Part shown: piece by piece, positions 23,724-31,757 of the stretch
How positions within the stretch are numbered: the stretch's first letter is position 1
Layout of the letters: each line of letters starts with the position of its first letter
From: DATGEP01 sp035310125
GTDB lineage: Bacteria > Chloroflexota > Ktedonobacteria > Ktedonobacterales > JADMIN01
NCBI GenBank assembly: GCA_035310125.1
Contig: DATGEP010000010.1
Span: forward strand, 1 to 45,658
DNA length: 45,658 bases
Direction of reading: 5' to 3'
Translations under genes and position numbers: made by a program
The notes under the pieces: model-generated
Told to the model about the DNA's origin: nothing
The model's database searches: none
What the model saw: only the letters and a program-made list of their open reading frames with translations

Positions 23724-24836
23724 TCAACCAGAGGTGACGGTGACCATGCTGGCGCTGCTGGAGACTTCGATGTCGTAGTACGGGGAAGTCGCTTCGTAGC
23801 CAGGGCTTTGCAGCCGCACGTCCTTGCCCAAATTGGTGAAAGTTTGATCGTCGAAGACAAATACGGAGACCCAGCCTTTGACGTGGGCGCGGGCGGCGAC
23901 GCCTGCCGGGCGCTGAACAGTGATCACTGATGCCCCCCCGCTGATCCGTATCGGAACCACGCCGGAGGGCACGGGGAGCTCCAAACGGATCATACTGGAG
24001 CCACCCTTGATCTCCACCCCGGCGAGATCGAGACCGCCCAGCACGGCGGTGATCTCCGCTGCTCCACCCTGGATCACGATCTGCCACGGGATGGCGGCGC
24101 TGAGCGTCACCTCCGCCGCGTTGTGCTTCCCACCCAGACCCAGCAGACGCCGTGGATAGCGGATGGTGACCACCCCATCGTTAGCCTTCACGTCCGGAAT
24201 CGGTCCCTCGAAGCGGGCCTGGTAGAGCCCGGCCATGCCCTTGTCCGTGCGCACGGTCAATCGGACGATCCCGGAGGAGACGACGAGCCGGCCACTCTCC
24301 AGATTTCCCAGCGGAGCGGAGAATATCCCCTCCTCGCCCGCTGGCACCTCTCGCAACCGGACGATTTCCTGTCTAGACAGCGCGTTGCCGCGTTTGAGAA
24401 ACTCCACGAGGAAGGCGATCTGCTCATCGTCGTAGTGCGACGCCATATCATCCCACGCCCTCCCAAGGGACTCGAACATGGAGGTGATCTCGCGCATTTC
24501 GTCCTTGCCCGGGGTGAGCCGGACGATGACCCTGCGGCCGTCTTGGGGGTCGCGCTCCCGGCGCACGAGCCCGGCTTCCTCCAGCCGGTTGAGCATTCCA
24601 GTGATCGCTCCGGTTGTGAGCCCTGTGAGATCGGCGAGCTGACCAGCGGTCGCTGGGCCGGTGCTCACCAGGATATCCATGACCTGCATGTCTGTAACGG
24701 TCATCCCGATTCGAGCCGCCGCCGCCCGGAAGAAGGACGCGCCGAGTCCATGGAGCTGCCGGAGCTCCTGCGCCAGCTCCCCAAGTACCTTCGCGCGATG
24801 TTCCTGAGAACCTCTTGACAAGCTCTGACCCTCCAT
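23724..24836 (-). CDS. MarR-family regulator fused to a C-terminal beta-rich domain
   Basis: A 370-residue regulator. Residues 12-150 are a MarR winged helix: MTVTDMQVMDILV, TAGQLADLTGLTTGAITGMLNRLEEAGLV as recognition region, and RRERDPQDGRRVIVRLT as wing. Instead of ending there, about 190 more residues follow, mostly beta strands with repeating small-residue turns (IRISGGASVITV, IVIQGGAAEITAVLGG, IEVSSSASMVTV). This resembles the beta-helix of DUF4097/LiaF-like cell-envelope response proteins. MarR proteins normally total 140-170 residues. The gene is divergent from the DrrAB-type exporter, so it probably represses it and the tail may be a ligand sensor. Start is uncertain: ATG 24836, or TTG 24821 with GGAGGG 7 bp upstream. 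Identification of the C-terminal fold is inferred from pattern only. Confidence 0.75.
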   Translation of the reverse strand: MEGQSLSRGSQEHRAKVLGELAQELRQLHGLGASFFRAAAARIGMTVTDMQVMDILVSTGPATAGQLADLTGLTTGAITGMLNRLEEAGLVRRERDPQDGRRVIVRLTPGKDEMREITSMFESLGRAWDDMASHYDDEQIAFLVEFLKRGNALSRQEIVRLREVPAGEEGIFSAPLGNLESGRLVVSSGIVRLTVRTDKGMAGLYQARFEGPIPDVKANDGVVTIRYPRRLLGLGGKHNAAEVTLSAAIPWQIVIQGGAAEITAVLGGLDLAGVEIKGGSSMIRLELPVPSGVVPIRISGGASVITVQRPAGVAARAHVKGWVSVFVFDDQTFTNLGKDVRLQSPGYEATSPYYDIEVSSSASMVTVTSG

Positions 24837-24857
24837 ATATACTGTGATTATCTTAGT

Positions 24858-24875
24858 CAATAAGGTAATTTATTG
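24858..24875. promoter_or_regulatory. Candidate MarR operator
   Basis: A perfect dyad CAATAA (24858-24863) / TTATTG (24870-24875) with a 6-bp spacer and partly matching outer TAG/CTA bases, in AT-rich DNA directly at the MarR gene start. Size and symmetry suit a MarR dimer. Confidence 0.55.
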
Positions 24876-24880
24876 GGCTA

Positions 24881-24946
24881 TTCACTTAGATGCTGGAGCG
24901 ATACTTCGGCATTTCACTTAACAGCTCAGTGAATTTGTATTATAGC
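24881..24946 (+). promoter_or_regulatory. Promoter and repeated element ahead of the drrA-type gene
   Basis: TTAACA (24918-24923), a 17-bp spacer and TATAGC (24941-24946) form a promoter toward the ABC genes. An octamer TTCACTTA occurs at 24881 and 24913, 32 bp apart (about three helix turns), and the second copy is half of a dyad TTCACT/AGTGAA at 24913-24933 that overlaps the -35 box. These could be further regulator sites. Confidence 0.5.
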
Positions 24947-24965
24947 ATAGAACGGGGTCCTGGTG

Positions 24966-25919
24966 ATGATTGAAACACGGGGATTGCGCAAATCGTTCGG
25001 CGACCACGTGGTGCTCGATGGCATTGACCTGGACGTGGCTGCGGGGACGATCTTCGCGCTGCTCGGTCCCAACGGTGCTGGCAAGACCACGATGGTTCAG
25101 ATCCTATCCACGCTCATCGGCGCCGATAGTGGCGAGGTGCGAGTTGCTGGCCACGACCTGGCCCGCGAGCCTGATGCGGTCCGCGCCGCAATCGGCGTCA
25201 CTGGCCAGTTCTCGGCGGTGGACAATCTGCTTACTGGCGAGGAGAACCTGCTGTTGATGGCAGACCTGTACCACCTGGGCCGGCGTGAAGGTCGGAAGCG
25301 CGCGGGCGCACTGCTCGACCGCTTTGAGTTGACCGACGCGGCCAGGAAGATGCCCGTCACCTACTCCGGCGGCATGCGGCGCCGGCTCGACCTCGCCATG
25401 ACCTTAATCGGCAATCCGCGCATCATCTTCCTCGACGAGCCAACCACTGGCCTGGACCCGCGCAGCCGCCACACCATGTGGCAGATTATCCGCGACCTCG
25501 TGGCCGGCGGCGTCACGATCTTGCTCACGACGCAGAATCTGGAAGAGGCGGACGAGCTCGCCGACCGGATCGCGGTGCTCGATCGGGGGAAGCTGGTTGC
25601 CGAGGGAACCCCCGATGAGCTGAAACGCCGCATCCCCGGCGGCCACATCAGCCTGCAATTCGCCGACGCGAGCTCGCTCGCATCGGCCGCCCGCACCCTC
25701 AGCGAGGTGGTGCGCGATGACGACGCGCTCACACTCAAGGTCCCGACCGACGGCAGCGTCCGGTCCTTGCAGGCCATGCTCAACCAACTTGACCATAAAG
25801 AGATCGCGGTCGGCAGAGTAGGAGTATCGGTCCATACTCCCGACCTCGACGACGTCTACTTCGCCCTCACCGGCCACTCCGACACCAGGACTCTATCACA
25901 GAAAGGTACTGTACGATGA
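24966..25919 (+). CDS. DrrA-type ABC transporter ATPase
   Basis: A 317-residue cytoplasmic ATPase. Walker A GPNGAGKTT near 38, Q-loop GQFSAVDNLLTGEENL, signature YSGGMRRRLDLA, Walker B IIFLDEPTTGLDPRSR and the H-loop region carrying TTQNLEEADELADRI (here Gln replaces the usual switch histidine, as in many DrrA proteins). The C-terminal 85 residues match the DrrA-specific domain. It should pair with the next gene as an exporter of a hydrophobic drug or lipid. ATG 24966 is preceded by a possible GTG at 24963. It overlaps the permease gene by 4 bp (ATGA). Confidence 0.9.
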   Translation: MIETRGLRKSFGDHVVLDGIDLDVAAGTIFALLGPNGAGKTTMVQILSTLIGADSGEVRVAGHDLAREPDAVRAAIGVTGQFSAVDNLLTGEENLLLMADLYHLGRREGRKRAGALLDRFELTDAARKMPVTYSGGMRRRLDLAMTLIGNPRIIFLDEPTTGLDPRSRHTMWQIIRDLVAGGVTILLTTQNLEEADELADRIAVLDRGKLVAEGTPDELKRRIPGGHISLQFADASSLASAARTLSEVVRDDDALTLKVPTDGSVRSLQAMLNQLDHKEIAVGRVGVSVHTPDLDDVYFALTGHSDTRTLSQKGTVR

Positions 25920-26707
25920 GCAATCCTGCGTATGCCCTGCGCGATTCGGCGACGATGCTGCGGCGCGATTTCCGGCACTCGCTGCGCAACCCTGCGATGA
26001 CGCTGAGTGGTCTGCTAACGCCGACCATCATGCTGGCGCTGTTCAACTACGTGTTCGGCGCCACAATGGGCGCCGGCCTTGGTGGTATGGCGCCCGGCGG
26101 CGCCTACATCAACTACATCGCGCCCGCGATCTTCATCATGGCCGTGGGCAGCGGGTGCGCGACGACCGCGGTGAACCTCGTCATGGACATGAACGAAGGC
26201 ATCATCGCCCGCTTCCGCACCATGGCAATCTTCCGCGCCTCGGTGCTGACCGGACAGGTTCTCGGAAGTCTGATCCGGACGCTGATCAGCGTCGTCCTCG
26301 TCATCGGAGTTGCGCTGCTCATGGGCTTCCGACCCACTGCGGGTCCCGTCGCCTGGATCGCAGCGCTCGGCCTCATCGCGCTATTCACCTTCGCAATCAC
26401 GTGGATGGGGGTGGTGTTTGGCCTGATCGGCAAAACACCCGCCGGTGCGAATAGCCTCTCCCTCATCTTCCAGTTACTGCTGCCGTTCACCAGCAGTGCG
26501 TTTGTTCGCCCGGACTCGATGCCCGCCGGGATGCGTTGGTTCGCCGAGTACCAGCCCTTCACGCCTGTGATAGACACGCTGCGGGGCCTGCTGCTCGGGA
26601 CCCCAATCGGCAACAGCGCCGTCCTCGCCGTCGGTTGGTGCGTCGTCCTCACCCTGGTCGGATACCTCTGGGCGCGAGCAGTATACAACCGCGATCCCGT
26701 ACGGTAG
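25916..26707 (+). CDS. DrrB-type ABC-2 permease
   Basis: A 263-residue membrane subunit with six helices: N-terminal RRDFRHSLRNPAMTLSGLLTP (the usual ABC-2 lead-in), VMDMNEGIIARFRTMAI between helices 2 and 3 and SLIFQLLLPFTSSAFVRPDSMP before the last two. This is the DrrB/daunorubicin-resistance pattern. Its start overlaps the ATPase stop by 4 bp, giving translational coupling. Together with the MarR fusion gene it forms a likely inducible efflux system; the cargo is unknown. Confidence 0.88.
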   Translation: MSNPAYALRDSATMLRRDFRHSLRNPAMTLSGLLTPTIMLALFNYVFGATMGAGLGGMAPGGAYINYIAPAIFIMAVGSGCATTAVNLVMDMNEGIIARFRTMAIFRASVLTGQVLGSLIRTLISVVLVIGVALLMGFRPTAGPVAWIAALGLIALFTFAITWMGVVFGLIGKTPAGANSLSLIFQLLLPFTSSAFVRPDSMPAGMRWFAEYQPFTPVIDTLRGLLLGTPIGNSAVLAVGWCVVLTLVGYLWARAVYNRDPVR

Positions 26708-26966
26708 ATTGGCCTCGCGGACCGCAGTCGCGCTAAAGAGGACCTGTACGTCGAGCGTGACGAGCAGGAATTGCCGGCCGTACTCAGGACGCTTAAAACA
26801 GGTCAGCGTATCCAAAATGTAGCCCACGGTTTGCGGGCTTGAATGCGCCGGTCCCATGACGCTCCTTGATATGTGCTCACGTTTGACCGCGCCGCAGCGT
26901 CTGGTGTACGGTATGATGGATATCAAACATGCCTGCGCGTTTCGCGCTGTGCCAAGGAGCTACGTC

Positions 26967-29756
26967 GTGTACTACTGTGGTTATCGCGATCTTGCCCGCT
27001 TCATCATCGGTGGCGAAAACGCCACCGAATTCCTCGCGCCCGCGGTGAGCGACGAGCACCCTGCCTTCGCGCTGCCGGGCGACAGGCCTGTCTACGCGCC
27101 GGACCGGCCCGCCGATGTGCGCCATGTGGATATTGTCGTCAAGCTGGACTTCGCATCCAAGTCGGTTGCTGGAACCGTCACGACACACTTCACCGCACTC
27201 TTCGAGGAGGTGCGGGAAGTGACGTTCGATGCCGCCGAGCTGGTCATCGAACGCGTGACGCTGACTGGCGCCGATGTGACGCTGGCGCATTGGAGTGAGG
27301 GCGAGAAGCTCCACGTCCGGCTGGATCGCATGTATCGCCACGGCGAAGGGTTCGCGATTGCCATCCAATACTCCGCGCAGCCGCGGATCGGCCTGATATT
27401 TGTCGAGCCATCAGAAGGCAACCCGGACCATCCAGTGCAGGCGTGGACCCAGGGCGAGACGGAATACCATCACTTTTGGTTTCCATGTCACGACTTCCCC
27501 AATGATCGCGCCACCACGAGCTTGAGCGGCACGGTTCCGGCTAGCTTCTTCCTTCTTTCCAACGGCAAGATGGAGGAGGCACGGGAGAACGGCGACGGCA
27601 CGAAAACCTACCGATGGCGCTGCGAGCAGCCATTCCCGGCATACCTCATTACGCTGGTGGCAGGCGAGTTCAGCGAGATCGCCGACCGCTGGCGCGACGT
27701 GCCGGTGAACTATTACGTGCGTGCGGGCCGCGAAGAGGATGGGCGGCGCATGTTTGGCAAGACGCCCGCGATGATCGAGTTTTTCTCCAGCCGCTTTGGG
27801 GTGGACTATCCGTACGCCAAGTATGGGCAAGTTGTGTCTGAGTGGTTTCTGGGCGCGATGGAGAACGTGAGCGCGACCACGCATAGCTTCCGGCTGCTCG
27901 CGGACAAACGGGCCAGCCTGGATTACACGCCGGAGCCGGTGGTGGCGCATGAGCTGGTGCATCAGTGGCACGGCGATATGCTGGCCGTCCGCGATTGGAG
28001 CCACACATGGCTGAAGGAGTCTTTTGCGACGTACTTCGAGGCGGCGTGGACGCAGCATGATCGTGGTGAGGATGAATTCCGCACTGAGCTACGCCAGAAC
28101 CTCCAGAACTATCTGGCCGCCGACGCACGCGGGCGACGTCCCATCGTCTACAACGTCTATCGCAAGAACGGCAACGAGCTTTTTGACCGGCATGTGTACG
28201 AGAAGGGCTCGCTTGTGCTACACATGCTGCGTTTCGTGCTAGGCGAGGAGTCGTTCTGGCGCGGCATGCAGCTCTACACACGGCGCAATCAGTGGCGCGA
28301 GGTGATCACGGCGGATTTCGAGCGGGCGATGGAGGAAGCGACAGGGCGCAGTCTGGCGCGGTTCTTTGAGCAATGGGTCTACAAGACAGGGTATCCCGAA
28401 TTCAAGGTGTCCTATGCATGGGACGACGAGCATAAGCTGGCGCGGCTGACTGTGAGTCAGACACAAGCGACGAGCGAGACGACACCGGTCTTCGCGACGC
28501 CGGTGGATATCGCTTTTTTCATACCAGACACTGAGGATGCCGTCGCGGACGATACCACCACGAAGGCGACGCTGACAACGTTCAAGGTAACAGTGGACGA
28601 GGCAAGCCAAACATTCTATTTCACGCTGCCACGCCGGCCTTTCTCGGTGCGTTTCGATCAGGGCGGCTGGCTGATTAAGACGCTGGATTTCGAGCGGTCG
28701 AGCGAGCAGTTACGCTACCAGCTCCGGCATGATCCCGACGTGCTGGGGCGCATCGAGGCAGCGGAGGCGCTGGGCAAGCTCCAGGATCTCCAGAGCATCG
28801 AGGCGCTTGAGCGTGCGCTGAGCGAAGAACACTTCTGGTCGGTGCGCGCGGCCATTGCGGCAGCCATTGCCAGCCGGAAGAACGAGCGCGCGCTGATTGC
28901 GCTGCTGAACGCCGTCGAGCAGACCGCCGGGAGCAATCGTACCGCGACACTTCGACTGGCGGAGGGCGAGCTGCCGGAAGGAGCGCCCGCGGATCTGAAC
29001 AATGCATTGCGGGCACGCCGGGCACTGGTTGGTGCGCTTGGGGAGTTCCGTGCCCCAGCGCAAGCGGCGCTGGCCGAGCGAGCCGCCGCGACGCTCGGAC
29101 AAATCGTCACACATGGTGAGCCAAGCTACTATGTGGAGGCGGCTGCCGCCGCTGCGCTGGGACGGACGCGGACGGACGGCGCCTTTGAGAAGCTGGTGGC
29201 GAAGGCCGATACGGGGTCGTGGAATGAGCTTGTGCGCGGTGGAGTCTTCGCGGGTTTGGGCGAGCTGGGCGACCCACGTAGCGCGACCGTGTTGGTATCC
29301 TGGCTGCTGGACCGTGCTAAGCCGATGGATGCGCGCGCCGTCGCGGCCAGTGGTTTGCGGGCGCTGGCCGCGACGCGACGCATTGATCCGGGCGAGACAC
29401 AGACAAAGGTGGTGGAGGCGCTGATCGCCGCGCTGGATGACCCCTGGGAGACGGCACAAGTAGCGGTCATCGGGGCGCTGGCCGAATGGAACGACGCGCG
29501 CGCGATTCCGGCGCTCCGGCGCTACGCGGAGCGCAACCCTGATGAGCGCTCAGCGCGCATTGCGCGCGAGGCGATCCTGAAGCTTCAGAAGGGACGCACG
29601 ACCAGCGAGGAGGCCCGCACGCTGCGCAAAGACCTCGATGAATTGCGCGCGGAGAATCGCACGCTGCGCGACAAACTGGAGGGGTTGGAGGCACGGCTGG
29701 AGGCCGACAAGCCGGTGATTGACTGGAGGCATGAGCAAACCACCCATCAACGATGA
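26967..29756 (+). CDS. M1-family zinc aminopeptidase with C-terminal HEAT repeats
   Basis: A 929-residue metallopeptidase that removes N-terminal residues from peptides. The N-terminal beta domain (30-220) precedes the catalytic domain with the substrate loop LGAMENVS near 296 and the zinc site HELVHQWHG at 328-336, with the third ligand Glu in WLKESFATYFE. A second beta domain ends near 600. Residues 610-880 are HEAT/PBS-type repeats (LRYQLRHDPDVLGRIEAAEALG, VRAAIAAAIASRK), and the last 45 form a coiled coil (LRKDLDELRAENRTLRDKLEG). The start is GTG 26967, with AAGGAG 8 bp upstream; the frame is open to 26856 but not conserved-looking. No signal peptide, so cytoplasmic. It stands alone. Confidence 0.9.
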   Translation: MYYCGYRDLARFIIGGENATEFLAPAVSDEHPAFALPGDRPVYAPDRPADVRHVDIVVKLDFASKSVAGTVTTHFTALFEEVREVTFDAAELVIERVTLTGADVTLAHWSEGEKLHVRLDRMYRHGEGFAIAIQYSAQPRIGLIFVEPSEGNPDHPVQAWTQGETEYHHFWFPCHDFPNDRATTSLSGTVPASFFLLSNGKMEEARENGDGTKTYRWRCEQPFPAYLITLVAGEFSEIADRWRDVPVNYYVRAGREEDGRRMFGKTPAMIEFFSSRFGVDYPYAKYGQVVSEWFLGAMENVSATTHSFRLLADKRASLDYTPEPVVAHELVHQWHGDMLAVRDWSHTWLKESFATYFEAAWTQHDRGEDEFRTELRQNLQNYLAADARGRRPIVYNVYRKNGNELFDRHVYEKGSLVLHMLRFVLGEESFWRGMQLYTRRNQWREVITADFERAMEEATGRSLARFFEQWVYKTGYPEFKVSYAWDDEHKLARLTVSQTQATSETTPVFATPVDIAFFIPDTEDAVADDTTTKATLTTFKVTVDEASQTFYFTLPRRPFSVRFDQGGWLIKTLDFERSSEQLRYQLRHDPDVLGRIEAAEALGKLQDLQSIEALERALSEEHFWSVRAAIAAAIASRKNERALIALLNAVEQTAGSNRTATLRLAEGELPEGAPADLNNALRARRALVGALGEFRAPAQAALAERAAATLGQIVTHGEPSYYVEAAAAAALGRTRTDGAFEKLVAKADTGSWNELVRGGVFAGLGELGDPRSATVLVSWLLDRAKPMDARAVAASGLRALAATRRIDPGETQTKVVEALIAALDDPWETAQVAVIGALAEWNDARAIPALRRYAERNPDERSARIAREAILKLQKGRTTSEEARTLRKDLDELRAENRTLRDKLEGLEARLEADKPVIDWRHEQTTHQR

Positions 29757-29841
29757 ATTGTGGGCGGTTGTCGAGTCGCTCCAGCATGATAAGACATTGC
29801 TCCTGGCGGGGACACGATGTCCACTTCCGCATCCCAATGTG

Positions 29842-29856
29842 CTATACTTTGTATAG
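29842..29856. promoter_or_regulatory. Palindrome overlapping a -10 box upstream of the VOC gene
   Basis: CTATAC-TTT-GTATAG is a perfect 15-bp palindrome containing TATACT, 53 bp before the VOC gene start. The -35 position lacks consensus, as at activator-dependent promoters. Confidence 0.45.
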
Positions 29857-29908
29857 TAACTGCGGAAAGCGCAGCGTGATGAAAGATTTGATGAATTGGA
29901 GACCAATT

Positions 29909-30877
29909 ATGACTGCGCCAGAACAGCAAGCCACTCGTGCCACAACGCCGGCAACCGCTGCTTCCGCCTCAATTGACCCGGCAACACAGATGGGCGTCGT
30001 CGCCATCACCGTTGCCGACCTCGACCGCTCGCTTGCGTATTACACTGACGGCATTGGCTTTGCCCTGCTTGAGCGCGATGGATCGCATGCGACCCTCGGC
30101 GCCGGCGGCATGCCGCTGCTGCTGCTGACCGAAGTGCCAGATGCGCGCCGGTTCCCGCATGATCGTCCCGGCTACACCGGACTCTACCACTTCGCCATCC
30201 TGGTACCTACTCGCGCCGACCTGGGCCGCTGGCTGCGTCACTGGCTCGAGAGCGGCCAGCCGCTCCCTGGCCAGGGCGACCACCTGGTGAGCGAGGCGCT
30301 GTATCTCACCGATCCGGATGGTCACGGCATCGAAATCTACCGCGACCGGCCACGCTCCGAGTGGACATATGCTGGTGGGTTCGTGCGTATGGCCACGGAT
30401 CCGGTGGACATTCGCGGCGTGTTGGAGGAAGCCGAGCGCGAAGGCAAGCCCTGGGCCGGCATGGCGGCGGGCACGCGCCTGGGCCATATGCACCTCCAGG
30501 TCGGCGATATTTCCCAGGCGGCGGAGTTCTACCACGGCATTCTCGGTTTTGACATCATGGCGGCAATGCCGAGCGCGCTATTCATCTCAGCCGGTGGCTA
30601 CCATCACCACATCGGCATGAACATCTGGCATAGCCGCGGCGCCGCGCCAACGCCGGCAGATGTCGCCCGTCTGAGCTTTTATACCATTGATTTCGCCACT
30701 GAGGAAGCTCGCGCCGCGACCCTCGCCCGCCTCGCCGCCGCCGGGGTCGCCTATCAGGACACGCCCGCCGGAGTCCTCGTGCGCGACCCGTGGCAGAACA
30801 TCCTCGTGCTGCGGGTGGGTGCCGTCACAGATGCCGAAGCCGCCGCGACACTGGCCGCCGCCGTGCCACACGCGTAA
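29909..30877 (+). CDS. Two-domain VOC (glyoxalase/extradiol dioxygenase) protein, CatE-like
   Basis: A 322-residue metalloprotein of the vicinal-oxygen-chelate superfamily. The first module spans about 25-150 (VAITVADLDRSLAYYTDGIGF; metal ligands likely His in GLYHFAILV and Glu in GHGIEIYRDRP). The second spans about 185-305 (LGHMHLQVGDISQAAEFYHGILGF, YHHHIGMNIWHS). This double arrangement matches the catechol-2,3-dioxygenase CatE/YfiE group. Fe(II) or Mn(II) dependent ring cleavage is likely but the substrate is not known. ATG 29909 with GGAG 8 bp upstream; an ATG at 29891 is also in frame. The N-terminal 20 residues are Ala/Thr-rich linker. Confidence 0.8.
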   Translation: MTAPEQQATRATTPATAASASIDPATQMGVVAITVADLDRSLAYYTDGIGFALLERDGSHATLGAGGMPLLLLTEVPDARRFPHDRPGYTGLYHFAILVPTRADLGRWLRHWLESGQPLPGQGDHLVSEALYLTDPDGHGIEIYRDRPRSEWTYAGGFVRMATDPVDIRGVLEEAEREGKPWAGMAAGTRLGHMHLQVGDISQAAEFYHGILGFDIMAAMPSALFISAGGYHHHIGMNIWHSRGAAPTPADVARLSFYTIDFATEEARAATLARLAAAGVAYQDTPAGVLVRDPWQNILVLRVGAVTDAEAAATLAAAVPHA

Positions 30878-31232
30878 TCGTCAGTCCAGGTGGCTTTTGG
30901 GTGGAGCAGGCAGCAATGTCCGCTCTACCGCTCTCTTCCCCTGCCCCGACATTGTAAAGCCGAGGCACGCGAGTGAATGCTGAAGCCTCGCCTGCCTTAG
31001 ACACTCCTCCGCGTCCGGGTTTCAGCCCGTCCACCTATGCGCCGGTCATTCATGGCCGCGCGTCCGCCCGCCTCGTGCGCCGCGTGGACAGCATCTCGCG
31101 CCGGATACGCGGTGAGCGCCGCCCCCAGCAGCCAGAGATCCAGACGGGCACTGTTCGCCGTGTGGGCGTGCCGACATGGTGCGTACGTGGAACGTCGTGG
31201 CGTTGCCGCCAGGATGCCCCAATCTCGCAGGG
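30878..31232. other. Intergenic region, nothing recognised
   Basis: No gene-like frame. A loose inverted repeat CAATGTC/GACATTG near 30914-30955 has a 25-nt loop and no T-run, so I do not call it a terminator. Confidence 0.4.
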
Positions 31233-31253
31233 AAAAAATCACGCGCTCAGCGC
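31233..31253 (-). terminator. Possible terminator of the selenoprotein operon
   Basis: On the minus strand the palindrome GCGCTGAGCGC overlaps the UGSC-gene stop codon and is followed by TTTTTT. The stem is short (4-5 bp), so strength is doubtful. Confidence 0.4.
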
Positions 31254-31757
31254 CGCCAATATCTCCTCTACCGCCGCGTCCGCCAGGGCTCGCATCTCCT
31301 CGTCCGTACGGTCTTGTATCGGATGTGGTACGAAGACGCGGGCAGGCTCGAAGCCCAGTGAGCGCGATTGCGCCTCCGCCGCCTGTTTGAACTCGACCGA
31401 TGCGACGAACACGCCAGGAACGCCGCGCGCCTCAAGGGTGGTGATGTCGTGCACACTGCACGTCGTGCATGACCCTCAATCGGCGAGCGCTTCGATCAAT
31501 ACCCCACAGCGCCCGGCAATCTCATCTCCCAATGGCGCCGGCATCACCTTGGCGTAAGTTGGCTTGCGGAAGCGCTCGATACGCAGGCCACGCGCGGTCA
31601 GCAGCGCCGCCAGCCGGTCCAGAAACACATCGCCACGTGGCTTGGAAATATCTAGCAGGCCCACCGTCAGCCCGTCGAGTGAGGCCGGACGGGCGGCTCG
31701 CTCGCGCCGCACCGGCTCGCGCTCGGAGGTTGGGTCGAGTAATTCGCGAACAGTCAT
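31239..31757 (-). CDS. UGSC-family predicted selenoprotein (in-frame UGA = Sec94)
   Basis: A 172-residue protein if the TGA at 31478-31476 is read as selenocysteine. Before it: MTVRELLDPTSE, a Rossmann-like strand DGLTVGLLDISKPRGDVFLD, and IAGRCGVLIEALAD. After it, without frame change: GSCTTCSVHDITTLEARG, then GVFVASVEFKQAAEAQ to the stop at 31239. The motif D-U-G-S-C is exactly the signature after which the UGSC family is named; other members have Sec or Cys there. Both halves continue one fold, and the upstream half alone would end at the key residue. The ATG overlaps the stop of the preceding gene (ATGA) and has GGAGGTGA, so translation is coupled. A hairpin lies right after the UGA. Substrate unknown; a redox reaction through Sec94/Cys97 is likely. 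SelB and tRNA-Sec are not in the window. Confidence 0.85.
31436..31478 (-). promoter_or_regulatory. Candidate bacterial SECIS element following the UGA
   Basis: Directly after the UGA on the minus strand, GGGT (31475-31472) can pair with ACCC (31439-31436), ATG with CAT inside it, and the apical GTGCA-GTG-TGCAC hairpin (31461-31449) has a perfect 5-bp stem. The apical loop is 19 nt from the UGA, within the usual range for SelB-recognised elements. An alternative stem TGCAC/GTGCA competes. Folding was judged by eye. Confidence 0.5.

Noticed and set aside
28710..29459. 249-codon minus frame
   Set aside because: Antisense to the HEAT-repeat part of the aminopeptidase.
30914..30955. Terminator after the VOC gene
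   Set aside because: Only 7 bp pair across a 25-nt loop and no T-run follows.
31476..31478. TGA as an ordinary stop splitting the UGSC gene into two
   Set aside because: The signature motif crosses it, the frame is unchanged and the downstream part has no ribosome site of its own.
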